Shown here: in pieces, positions 18,186 to 28,400 of the stretch
Layout: the number at the start of each line of letters is the position of its first letter
Position numbering within the stretch: the first letter of the stretch is position 1
Origin: Paraburkholderia phytofirmans PsJN
GTDB lineage: Bacteria; Pseudomonadota; Gammaproteobacteria; Burkholderiales; Burkholderiaceae
Direction: 5' to 3'
Length of the DNA: 64,000 bases
Assembly (NCBI RefSeq): GCF_000020125.1
Contig: NC_010681.1
Coordinates: 2,666,001-2,730,000, forward strand
Position numbers and translations under genes: made by a program
The notes under the pieces: generated by a model
Told to the model about the DNA's origin: nothing
The model's input: the letters and a program-made list of their open reading frames with translations, nothing else
Databases searched by the model: none

Positions 18186-18400
18186 TGCCGGCCTCCGTTC
18201 TGGTTGGCGGCATTCATCGCTTCATCGCGGGTGTCGAGGTAAAGGATGAAGGCGAGAACGGCAGCCGTGCCGGCCATCCAGATCAGGTTCCATGACAGCA
18301 GGAACGGCATCCCGAACAGCATCGGCAGATGCTCCGCGAGTGTGCCGCCCGAGTACATGCCGATGAACGGCAGCGCGGCGAGGAGGAGTCTGAGTTTCAT
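18182..18400 (-). CDS. DUF3311 small membrane protein
   Basis: 72 residues with two hydrophobic segments (about 5-25 and 37-57; MPFLLSWNLIWMAGTAAVLA). DUF3311 proteins are typically encoded immediately before SSS symporters and may be an accessory subunit. The gene overlaps the symporter start by ATGA and is first in the operon. Confidence 0.8.
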   Translation of the reverse strand: MKLRLLLAALPFIGMYSGGTLAEHLPMLFGMPFLLSWNLIWMAGTAAVLAFILYLDTRDEAMNAANQNGGRQ

Positions 18401-18477
18401 ATGAACCTTGCGCGAAGGACGTGAACGCTCGATCAGAAGTGGGGGTTGGGTCGATGCACCGCATCGCCACTCACGAT

Positions 18478-18491
18478 GTTATCTAGACAAC
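18478..18491. promoter_or_regulatory. Imperfect palindrome, candidate LysR site
   Basis: GTTATCTAGACAAC matches its own reverse complement at 12 of 14 positions and contains a T-N11-A core. It lies in the 292-bp divergent gap between the DUF3311-symporter-amidohydrolase operon and the LysR gene at 18693, 78 bp from the operon start, a usual place for a LysR target. Binding is inferred. Confidence 0.4.
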
Positions 18492-18622
18492 CTCGCATTC
18501 AAAAATGAAATGTTCCACTGACAGCCAGTTGGAAATCGAATAGCGGCGAGAACCCGTTTCCGTTCTTTGGTTACCTTACGAATACGCCGTAAACGAAACG
18601 TAGGCTTGCGGCTTGTCGGGGC

Positions 18623-18646
18623 GGTGCAATATTGCCGGACTGCACC
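18623..18646. promoter_or_regulatory. Inverted repeat upstream of LysR gene
   Basis: GGTGCA (18623-18628), 12 bp, TGCACC (18641-18646): perfect 6-bp arms, 47 bp upstream of the LysR start. It could be an autoregulatory site in the same divergent region as the palindrome at 18478-18491. No direct evidence of function. Confidence 0.35.
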
Positions 18647-18692
18647 ATGCGTGATACAAGTCGGCGAGGACATTCGGAAATCAGATAGCTCG

Positions 18693-19574
18693 ATGGCAAA
18701 CAGTGCAAAAACGCGTAGGCCGCTGTTCGATCTGGATCTGCTCAAGGCGATCGTCATGGTCGCCGATTGCGGCACATTCACCGCCGCGTCCGCGCGGCTC
18801 CACTCCACCCAGTCCACCGTTAGCCAAAAAGTGCGGCGGCTGGAGGACATGGCCGGGCATAAACTTCTCGATCGCGGAAGCCGCGATGTGCGTCCAACCG
18901 ATGCCGGTGAAACGCTGCTTGGATACGCACGCCGAATGCTCGCGCTCAACGATGAAATGATCGAAGCGCTGTCGGGCGCGACCGTGGGGCTGACTGTGCG
19001 GTTCGGCGTGCCGGAAGACTTCGTGGGCGGACCGACGACGCATGTGCTCGCGACGTTCAACCGCAAGCATCCGCAAGTGAAACTGGAAGTCACCAGCGGC
19101 CTGAGCCGCGACTTGAGTAATAGCTTCGATCGCGGCGACCTCGACCTTGCTATCGTCAAACAACGGCGTAACAGCCGTGAAGCCGTCGCGACGTGGCCCG
19201 AGCAATTGAGGTGGATCGACAGCGTAAAGAACCCTTCAATCCAGCTCGATCCCGTTCCGCTCGTCGCGTTTCCGCCGCGCGGCCTTTATCGCGACGACAT
19301 GATCAACACGATCGAAGCACTCGGGCGGCGCTGGCGGATCAGTTTCATCAGTTCGAGTTTGAGCGGCATCCAGGCCGCGGTTGCGGACGGTCTTGGTGTC
19401 AGCCTCCTGCCCGCGCGCGCCGTCACGGCGGAACACGTCGCCTTGACGCCGAAAAGCGGGCTTCCGCCGATCAAGACCATGGACATCGCGCTGCTGCATC
19501 GCCCGACCGCTGACCCGGTCGTGAAAGAACTGGCGCGCGCGTTGACCCGGATGTTGGGGCCGCAGCGGCGCTAG
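18693..19574 (+). CDS. LysR-family regulator, probable regulator of the amidohydrolase operon
   Basis: 293 residues from the ATG at 18693; the longer frame upstream is arginine-rich and was not used. HTH at about 14-70 (LDLLKAIVMVADCGTFTAAS, STQSTVSQKVRRLEDMAG) and an effector domain starting near VGLTVRFGVPEDF. It is divergent from the DUF3311-symporter-amidohydrolase operon, the classical LysR arrangement. Confidence 0.9.
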   Translation: MANSAKTRRPLFDLDLLKAIVMVADCGTFTAASARLHSTQSTVSQKVRRLEDMAGHKLLDRGSRDVRPTDAGETLLGYARRMLALNDEMIEALSGATVGLTVRFGVPEDFVGGPTTHVLATFNRKHPQVKLEVTSGLSRDLSNSFDRGDLDLAIVKQRRNSREAVATWPEQLRWIDSVKNPSIQLDPVPLVAFPPRGLYRDDMINTIEALGRRWRISFISSSLSGIQAAVADGLGVSLLPARAVTAEHVALTPKSGLPPIKTMDIALLHRPTADPVVKELARALTRMLGPQRR

Positions 19575-19662
19575 GCTGCGAGAAAGCACTGGAGCGGTCA
19601 AGACGTGCCACGCGCAGTTCTTCCCGCTGATCGGCAATCTTGCAGAATTTCCTGGTCCCGCG

Positions 19663-20430
19663 TCAGGCAATCCATCCACCGTCGACCGTCAGGCTTTCGC
19701 CGGTCGTGTAGCCTGCTTCGGGGCTGGCGAGATAGGCAACGGCTGCAGCGATTTCCGCCGGTTTACCGAAACGGCCGACGCTCGCGAGCTTTGCCATCGT
19801 CGCGTAATCTTCCGTGCCGGGCTGCGGAGCAAGTTCTGTATCGATCGGGCCAGGCTGAACAGCATTCACGGTCACGCCGTATTTGCCGAGTTCACGCGAG
19901 AGCCCGCGGGTGAAGCCTCTGAGAGCGAACTTCGACGCGATGTAGAGCGTCACGCCAGGCAGGGGCGCGGCTTCGCCAAAGGCCGAGCCGACGTTGATGA
20001 TGCGCCCCCAGCCCGCCGCGACCATACGCGCCGCCGCGTCTTTTGCCAGCTTGATCGGCGCACGAACGTTCAGGTTGAAGTGCGTGTCGTATGAACTCTC
20101 CGAAGAATCGAGAAATGGTCCGTATTCGACCGTGCCCGCGTTGTTGACAAGGATGTCGAGCCGCCCTTCGAAACGGCCACCGAACGCGCCGCTCAGCGAA
20201 TCGATGAGGCTTCTGACGCCTTCCGGTTTCGACAGGTTGGCGCCCACGGTTTCCGCCTCGCCGCCGGCATCGCGGATCTCTTTGACGACTGCTTCGGCGC
20301 GCTCCGTGCTCGACGCATAGTGAACGATGACGGATGCACCATCGCGCGCAAGACGTGCCGCGATGGCCGCACCGATTCCGCGCGAAGCGCCGGTAACGAG
20401 GGCGAGTTTGCCTTTCAGAGCTTGAGTCAT
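19663..20430 (-). CDS. Short-chain dehydrogenase/reductase (3-oxoacyl-ACP reductase-like)
   Basis: 255 residues from the ATG at 20430, which has TGAGGA upstream. The cofactor motif TGASRGIG is at 13-20, LVNNAG lies mid-protein, the catalytic Ser/Tyr/Lys are in GSAFGEAAPLPGVTLYIASK, and the end is the usual YTTGESLTVDGGW. It is an NAD(P)H-dependent reductase/dehydrogenase of unknown substrate. The LysR gene 205 bp upstream on the same strand is its likely regulator. Confidence 0.9.
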   Translation of the reverse strand: MTQALKGKLALVTGASRGIGAAIAARLARDGASVIVHYASSTERAEAVVKEIRDAGGEAETVGANLSKPEGVRSLIDSLSGAFGGRFEGRLDILVNNAGTVEYGPFLDSSESSYDTHFNLNVRAPIKLAKDAAARMVAAGWGRIINVGSAFGEAAPLPGVTLYIASKFALRGFTRGLSRELGKYGVTVNAVQPGPIDTELAPQPGTEDYATMAKLASVGRFGKPAEIAAAVAYLASPEAGYTTGESLTVDGGWIA

Positions 20431-20635
20431 GGTTTTCCTCAACGGGTAGGGTTTGAATCGGTCCTCCGGCATGAACTGCCAGGACAGACCGCTGCATCGG
20501 AGCCAATCTTTAATGCATTGGTTGATGCGTATCCTCCGCTCAGGCGGCGTCGTACGGTAGTCATGGCCGGGGAATAGCTTCTATTCCCGCGGCAAGGGAG
20601 CAGATCGAGGCCAATCGAACCCGGCTGCACTGGGG

Positions 20636-21550
20636 CTAGGCGATCGGCTTGTCGCTGGATGTGTGCTCATTGAGAACGTGCTCGACGAATGCGACGAAAG
20701 CACGCGCTTTCGTTGTCGCCATACGCCCGGCGGGAAAAACTGCCCACACATCGATGGTCGGCAAGGACCAGTCCGTCAGGACGGCCTGCACCGTGCCGTT
20801 CGCGAGTTCAGGTGCGAACATCCACTCCGATGCGACAGCAAGGCCCATGTGAGCGAGCACTGCCGTGCGCATGCCTTCAGCTGCGTTCACGCTGATTCGG
20901 CCGGACAACGTCACGGTTGAATCCGAACCGTCATCGCGGCTGAACAACCACGATTCGCCGCCGCCTCGCAAGGAATAGACAACCGCCTGATGCCGGCTGA
21001 GGTCGAGCGGTGTTTGCGGAAGTCCGGCTTCCGCGAAATATGATGGCGTGCCGACCACGAGTCGCCGTCCGTTCGCGATGCGACGCGCGGTCATGCTCGA
21101 GTCGTCCAGCGTGCCCATACGCAATGCGACATCGACGCCCTCTTCGAGCAAATCGACGGACCGGTCGTCGAGCACGATGTCGATGCTCAGATTGGGGTGT
21201 TGATCGAGGAAAGGCTTTAGCGCCGGCAAAACGTGCAGTCGGGCGAAGGTGACGGCCGCGCCTACGCGCAGTTGCCCCGACAAGCCATCGGACGACTCGC
21301 GCACAGCCTGTTCAGCTTGATCTGCCTCATGGATGGCTCTGAGTGCGTGCTCATAAAACCGCTGCCCGGCAGCCGTCGGCGCCAGACCGCGTGTCGATCG
21401 TAGTAGCAAACGGGCGCCCAGACGCTCCTCCAGTTGGGCGACCGCCTTTGAGACAGCTGGCTGACCTAGCTTCAGGCGACGGGCGGCGGCAGAGAATGAA
21501 CCCGCATCGACCACCGTCACGAAAGTCTCCATCGTCGCCATGCGGTCCAT
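20636..21550 (-). CDS. LysR-family regulator (DhaK/AaeR-type subgroup)
   Basis: 304 residues from the ATG at 21550, selected because GGAGG lies 6 nt upstream; another ATG at 21556 abuts that site. The HTH starts METFVTVVDAGSFSAAARRL with GQPAVSKAVAQLEERLGARL, and the effector domain starts near LRVGAAVTFARLHVLPAL. It is followed on the same strand by the SDR gene, which is usually a target in such pairs. No effector can be named. Confidence 0.9.
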   Translation of the reverse strand: MDRMATMETFVTVVDAGSFSAAARRLKLGQPAVSKAVAQLEERLGARLLLRSTRGLAPTAAGQRFYEHALRAIHEADQAEQAVRESSDGLSGQLRVGAAVTFARLHVLPALKPFLDQHPNLSIDIVLDDRSVDLLEEGVDVALRMGTLDDSSMTARRIANGRRLVVGTPSYFAEAGLPQTPLDLSRHQAVVYSLRGGGESWLFSRDDGSDSTVTLSGRISVNAAEGMRTAVLAHMGLAVASEWMFAPELANGTVQAVLTDWSLPTIDVWAVFPAGRMATTKARAFVAFVEHVLNEHTSSDKPIA

Positions 21551-21636
21551 GCGCATCCTCCGGGCAAAGTTGTCGGCGAAAATGCGCAGTGTAGCGTTCG
21601 CCCGGTCATCGCGAGTTCATTCGGCGCCGGGCTATC

Positions 21637-22359
21637 TCACTCTGCACGAACTTCAACGGAAACCCGCCTGTCCGGTTGCAAGCAAGCGATGAGCGACTTG
21701 CCGCCGCCGTCCGGACATTGCGTCGTTGCATTGTGGGAGCCCACGCCCGTTGCGTGTATCAACTCACCGTCCAGTCCATGATCAATCATGTACTCCCTCA
21801 CTGTCTGGGCACGCGCGAGGGACAGCGGGTAGTTGACCGTTTCAGGCCCAAGACGGTCGGTGTGACCTACGACCGAAACGGACTGAACGCCGCGACTCTG
21901 CCTGATACGCGCAATGACCTGGTCAAGAGCGGCCGCTCCGCCCGGTAAGATCGAAGCGCGGCTTGACTGCCCGAAAGCAAACAGGGCATCGCTTTGCAGC
22001 ACGAACTCATCGACCGTTTGCGCCACAGGTGCGGCCTGCTGCGAGGCCGCTGAAGCCGGAGTATCCGGCGCGTCACCACACGCGAACGTGAGCCGCCGCG
22101 TGACATCGGCCTGGTCATTGTCCGGCAGGAGGCGTCCGACTTTCTGCACAGGGTGAACGGGCTCTCCGTGACATATCCGCTGGGCCACTGTCATACAGGT
22201 AGCCGGTCCTTCGAATATCCCATGACATTCGACCTGATGAAGCCGCGAGCCATCCGCGGCCGTGACCGTATAGGCGTTAAACGTCGGCCCGGAAGCACTC
22301 GAACATCCTGCAAGAAGAACCAGGCTCAGTGACAAACTCCATCCAGAAAGCTGCTTCAT
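21637..22359 (-). CDS. OmpA-family outer membrane lipoprotein
   Basis: 240 residues from the ATG at 22359, which has TGGAGA at the right distance (an ATG at 22371 is the alternative). The lipobox LLAGCSS (Cys about residue 19) marks it as a lipoprotein. The C-terminal 110 residues form an OmpA peptidoglycan-binding domain (VSVVGHTDRLGPETVNYPLS, LARAQTVREYM, DRRVSVEV). It starts 80 bp after the giant adhesin gene on the same strand and is probably co-transcribed, anchoring the surface complex to the wall. Confidence 0.88.
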   Translation of the reverse strand: MKQLSGWSLSLSLVLLAGCSSASGPTFNAYTVTAADGSRLHQVECHGIFEGPATCMTVAQRICHGEPVHPVQKVGRLLPDNDQADVTRRLTFACGDAPDTPASAASQQAAPVAQTVDEFVLQSDALFAFGQSSRASILPGGAAALDQVIARIRQSRGVQSVSVVGHTDRLGPETVNYPLSLARAQTVREYMIDHGLDGELIHATGVGSHNATTQCPDGGGKSLIACLQPDRRVSVEVRAE

Positions 22360-22438
22360 TGTGTTCTCCATATTATTTTTCGCACGCCCGTGCGGCGCGC
22401 GATCACGTTGTCCGCACTTGAGCGAAGGCGTCCGCGCA

Positions 22439-25400
22439 CTACCATTGCATGGCCGCGCCCATTCCGAAGGTTGTGCCGCCAGGGCTCATGCCGACGCCGG
22501 CTTTCATCTTGATGTTCTCGGTGAGACGGGCGGTTCCGCCCAGCGCCACGGCCTGGTAGCCACGGAAGCCCGCTGTGCCGATGCCGAATGACAACGTCTT
22601 GTCCTTGTCGACCTCCGGAATCATCGTCAATGCGGTCGCCGCGGCGATGCCGGAGTAGGCATTGCGCGCGACCGAGTTGATGCCCGATTGCAACTGGTCC
22701 ACGCGTTGGTCGGTATACGCGTTGGCCTGCGCGAGCCCGGCATTGAGCTGGTCCACGTTGACGGCGTCCGTCCCTTGCGTTCCCGCGGCTACATTCGCCA
22801 CCTGCCGCGTATCGTTAATCGAGCCGACAGACACCACGTTGCTTCGGCCTCCGTCTGTGCTATTGGAACCCAGCGCCACCGAGTTATTCCCGCTCGCGGC
22901 CGCGCCAACCCCGACAGCGGTCGCGCCCGTCGCGCTGGCTTGCGAACTGTTGCCCACCGCCGTGCTATTGGACGCGGATGCCGATGCACCCTGGCCGCCC
23001 GCCGACGAATTCGAACCCGATGACGAAGGTGGCGTTGGCGTGCCGGGCGAGGACGAGAAGCTGCCGCCGTTGTTCGTGGTGCGCTGGTCGATCAGCGTGG
23101 TCAGTCGGGTCGACACCGCGTCCAGTTGTGAGACGTTCACCGCATCGGTTCCGGCCTTGCCGGCAGCAACACCGGTGATCTGCCGATTGCCGATATTGAC
23201 CTCACCCGCGGAGGACTGCGGACTGCTCAACCCGTACGCGATGTAATTGCTCAACGCGCCAATCGTCGTCACCGATCCCGCGCCCAGCGCAACACTGTTT
23301 GCCATTGTCGCGCTCGCGCCCGAGCCCATCGCGACCGCATCGATGGCGCTGCTTTGCGCCCCCGAGCCGATAGCAATGCCGCCCGCGTTGGCGGCCTTTG
23401 CGTTCGCGCCTTGTGCGATCGACTGCGCACCGCTTGCGATCGAGCCGCTGCCGAGCGCAAGCGCATCGGCCTGTGCCGCGTTCGAGCTCTCACCGATCGC
23501 GACGCCGCCCGGTGCCGTGGCATCGACGACGGCGCCGTTGCCGATACCCACGCCGTTGTCACCGTTGACCACGGTGGTCGGTCCGACGGCAATCGATTGC
23601 GCGCCGACCGCCAGCGAATCCGCCGCCGTCGAATTCGCGTGAAAGTACATCTGTCCGGAAACAGCGAACGACGAGAGCGCGCCCGCAAGCTGTCTGATGG
23701 TGACCGCGTCCTGGGCCTGCGTGCCGTCCGCGACGTTGGTCAACTGGCGATAGGTATTGCCGGCCGCGCTGCCGAACGACACGGCGCCGAGCAAGGTTTG
23801 ATCAGACGTGTTGAAGGGAATCGCATGGGTGCCGTTCGCAATTGAACCGATACCGGACAGGACTGCGCGATTGGACACAGAACCCGAGCCGATTGCCACT
23901 CCGCCCGCCACCGACGCGCTCGACAGCGCGCCCAATGCAAGCGCGTTGTCCGCTTGCGCGGCAGCGCCGTTGCCGCCGGCGAAGCTGCTCGCCCCGACGG
24001 CCGTCGCCCCCACACCCGCCGCCAGCGCACCGACGCCAGTGGCGCCATTGTTGTTGTAGTTGCCACCCTGCGTGCCGCCGTCGTTGACGCTGTAGTAGTG
24101 CGTTTTGCTGGCCGTGACTACACCGGCGAGGTTGTCGACAGCCTGATCCGTCGCGTACAGCTGCGAACCGTTCACTGCATCGGTACTGGCTGCGCTCACC
24201 CGGCCCGCCGCCACGTTGGTCACCGTGCGCTCATGACCCGCGCTGCCCACGCTCACGGTGCTCGTCGGGGCAGTCCCCGCGTACGTATAGGCCGTGCCGT
24301 TGATCGTGTCGCCGGTCGTTGCCACTGCCGCGGCGGTGGTCGAACCGCTGCCGACGGCGACCGCGTTGGCGTTGTTCGCCACTGCGCCCTGACCCAACGC
24401 CGTGCTGCCAGCGCCGGTCGCGCTGGCAGCCACGCCCGCCGCAAGCGAGTTGATGCCGGTGGCGCCGTCGTCGGCGTAGTTGGCACTCTGAGTACCGCCG
24501 TCGTTGACGCTGTAGTAGTGCGTCTTGTTGGCGGTTACCGCCGTGGACAGACTGCTGACTGCCTGATCGGTTGCATACAACTGCGAACCGTTCACCGCGT
24601 CGGTGCTGGTCCCGCTCACCCGGCCCGCCGCCACGTTGGTCACCGTGCGCTCGTGACCCGCGCTGCCCACGCTGACCGTGCTGGTCGGAGCCGCACCCGC
24701 GTAGGTGTAGGCCGTGCCGTTGATGGTGACGCCCGGTGTCGCCACCGCCGCGGCCGTTGTGGATCCGCTGCCGAGCGCCACGCTATTGGCGAACGTCGAG
24801 CTGGCCCCGGCACCTAGCGCTACTGCGTCGGCAGCGCTGCTTTGCGCGCCGGAGCCGATCGCCACGCCGCCCTGGTTCGCGGCATTTGCGTTGGCGCCCT
24901 GCGCTATGGATTGCGCGCCGCTCGCGACCGCGCCGCTGCCAAGCGCCATTGCGTCAGCCGCGGCCGAATGCGATTGCTGGCCAATCGCGACACCGCCGGG
25001 CGCCGTTGCATCGACCACCGCCCCGTTGCCGACACCTACGCCGTTGTCGCCGTTGACGACGGTCGTCGGTCCGACTGCGATCGACTCCGCGCCCACGGCG
25101 AGCGAATCGGCCGCCGTCGAATTGGCGTGGAAATAGTTCGTGCCCGTCACTGAAAACGACGACAGTGCACCCGCCAGTTGCCTGACGGTAACCGCATCTT
25201 GTGCCTGCGTGCCGTCGGCCACGTTGGTCAACTGCCGGTAAGCCGTGCTGCTGCCGACGGACACTGCGCCGAGCAATGTCTCGTCGGAGGTATTGAACGG
25301 AATCGCGTGGGAACCGTTGGCGATCGATCCCACTCCGGGCAGAACCGTGCGATCCGAAACCGATCCCGAGCCGATCGCCACGCCGCCGACAACCGAAGCC

Positions 25401-28400
25401 GTTGCTTGCAGTCCGAATGCGGTTGCGCTGTTCGCCAGCGCCTGTGCGCCATTGCCCAACGCCGTGCTGCTCACGCCCGAAGCCAGAGCGCCGACACCCG
25501 CGGCCAGCGCGTTGACGCCGGTGGCGCCGTCGTCGGCATAGTTGGCGCCTTGCGTGCCGCCGTCGTTGACGCTGTAGTAGTGCGTCTTGTTGGCGGTTAC
25601 CGTCGTGGCGAGCGCGTCGACGGCCTGATCGGTCGCGTACAGCTGCGAGCCGTTCACCGCGTCGGTACTGGCCGAGTTCAACTGGCCCGCGGCAACGTTC
25701 GTCACCGTGCGTTCGGCGCCCGCTTTGCCGACGCTGACCGTGCTCGCCGGCGTGGTGCCGGCAAACGTGTACGCGGTCCCATTGATCGTCGTGCCTGGCG
25801 TCCCCACCGCGGCGGCTGTCGTGCTTCCCGCCCCAAGAGCCACAGCACCGGCGTTGGTGACTGCGGCGCCCGAGCCGATCGCCACGCCTTGCGTCGCCGC
25901 GGCCGACACCGTTGCGGCGTCGCCGAACGCGATCGAACCCGCGTTGTTCGCTTGCGATGCATTGCCCAGCGCGACGGCGCCCTGGCCGGTCGCGATATTG
26001 GCATTGCCGAGCGCCACCGCGCCCTGGCCGTTGGACGTATTGTTCGCGCCCATAGTTATCGCACCGGTCCCGATCGCCGAGTTCGGATCGCCGATGGCGA
26101 CCGCGCCGTTACCGCTGGCGGTATTGCCCACGCCGATCGATACCGCCTTGCCGCCGGTGGCGGTTGCCGTCTGACCGATCGCAATGGCGCCGGCCGTGTT
26201 CGCGATTGCCCCGGTGCCCTGAGCGATCGAGTCGCCACCCGTGGCTTGAGCCCCGTTGCCCAACGCTATGTCGTTAGCCGTTGTCGGTGCGCCATTTACG
26301 CCGGCCACTGCATTCAGGCCCAGGGCGATCGAAGCGTCACCGTACGCATTGGCGACCGGTCCCACCGCAATTGCGTCGGTGCCGGTGGGGACACTGTCAG
26401 CCAACACCGAATTGGCGTGGAAATATTTGATCCCGCCGCCATTGTTGATGTTGGCAATCGCGGTTGTATTGGTCGAGACCTGCTGGTTGGTGGCGAACAG
26501 TTGGGATCCATTCACCGCATCCGTGCTCGTAGCATTCAATGCGGCCGGCGCCATGTTGGTGATAGTCACCGCAGACCCGGCTCCCGCCCCGCCGGTCGCA
26601 CCAAGCGTGATCTTCGTTCCGCCCGCCGCGTCGTACTTGACCGCGATATTGGCGGTGTTGTCGATATTCGTATTCAGCGCGGTCAACGCGCCGGCAACCG
26701 TCGTCTGCGGGTTGGGTCCGCTTACGGCTCCGGTAGCACTGACGGTGTTGACCGGCTGGCTAAAGCCGGTGATATCGCCGGTCGTCGCGCTATAGCTGGC
26801 GCCGCCGCCCAACGTGCCGGCCGTCGACGCGCCGAGATTATTGACGCCGGTGACAACCGTATTCAGTTGCGAGCCGTTGATCGCGTCGGTGCTGGTAGCC
26901 GAAATGACACCGGCTGCCACGTTCTGCAGTTGCCGCTCTTTGCCGGCGGAGCCCACCGACACCACGCCATTGGCCGCGTTCGCGATGCCGGCGGCAGTGC
27001 CGCCGTAAAGCGCAGTGGTGCCCGTATGGGGCGCTGCGGTCGTACTGCCCGCACCCAATGCGACGTCGTTCGCGTTGCTGGTCGATGCGCCGGCACCGAG
27101 TGCAATCGCATGGGTCTGGTTGGCCACCGCCGAATCGCCGAACGCCAGCGCGCTCGCGCCGTTCGCGGTGCTCGCGTTGCCGAGCGCGAGGGCGCCTTGA
27201 CCATTGGCGGTATTGCCGTTTCCCTGCGCTATCGCGCCGTCGCCCGTGGCGGTATTGTTCGCGCCCACGGCGACCGCGCCATTGCCGGTCGCGGTATTGG
27301 GATCGCCAATCGCGACTGCGCCGTTGCCGCTCGCGGTCTGCGCCTGACCGAGCGCGACTGCGCCCGTCCCGCCGAGTACCTGGGAATTATGGCCGCCGGC
27401 GAACGAACCCGCACCGGCTGCGGCAGCCACTGTGCTGCCGTCGCCGATCGCAACCGTCGAGGCGGCGAGCGCACTTGCGGCATTGCCGATGGCGGAAGCA
27501 TTGGCCGCGTTAGCCGTCGCGGAGGTGCCCATGGCAAGGGCATCCGTGTTGGCGCCCGTCAACGCCGAATCGCCTATCGCGATGGAAGACGAGCCAGCGG
27601 AGCTCGCGCCGGAGCCGATCGCAATCGCGCGAATGCCCGACGCCGCGGCGCCTGCTACTGTCGCCGGTGCCGACGCGCCGCCTTCCGCTACGGTATCGGA
27701 TGACCCCAACGCTATCGAATTAGCACCGGTGGCTTTTGAGCCGTTCATCATTCCGAGAGCGTTGAGCCCTGAGGCGGCGGCGCCGGCCCCCAAAGCCACG
27801 GCATTCTGCGCCGTGGCTTTGGACACGGTGCCCGCAGCCAGCGACGAGGGACCGGACGCGGTCACATCCGTGCCAACGCCGATCGCACCCGCCGCCGTTG
27901 CGCCCGTGCCTGCGACAGAGCGCGGTCCGAGATAAACGGCGTTCAGACCGCTGGCGATGGACTGGAAGCCGACAGCGACGGCATGCGTCCCGGAAGCCGC
28001 TGCGGTATAGCCCACTCCGACGGCCGCGGGTCCGCTTGCCACGGCCTGGAAGCCAATCGCCGCGGCATAATCGGCATTCGAGATGACATCGGTGCCGATG
28101 GCGATGGAGGCAGTTCCGGTCGAACCGCTGCCCGCCGCGGTGCGCGCGCCCAGATAAAGGGCGTTTGCACCGGTGGCGCTGGCTCCCGAGCCGACGGCTA
28201 TACCGTTGGTCTGGGCGCCAGAGGCTCCGCTGCCCAATGCGACCGCGCCCGAGGCGGCAGCGTTGGCACTCGAACCCATTGCAAGGCTGTTGTCCCCGGT
28301 AGCTTTCGCCAACGGGCCGACAGCAGTGGACACATTCCCGCTCGAGACGACATCGACGCCAATCCCGATAGCCGACGATCCGCTGGCGGTGACATCCGTA

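Noticed and set aside
17283-18242. 319-codon rightward open frame opposite the symporter
   Set aside because: Shadow; product is His/Arg/Asp-rich with no motif, while the symporter on the other strand is intact.
25178-27703. 841-codon rightward open frame opposite the giant adhesin
   Set aside because: It mirrors the repetitive, GC-rich adhesin coding strand; its product is a low-complexity Arg/Ala/Gly string with no domain or ribosome site.
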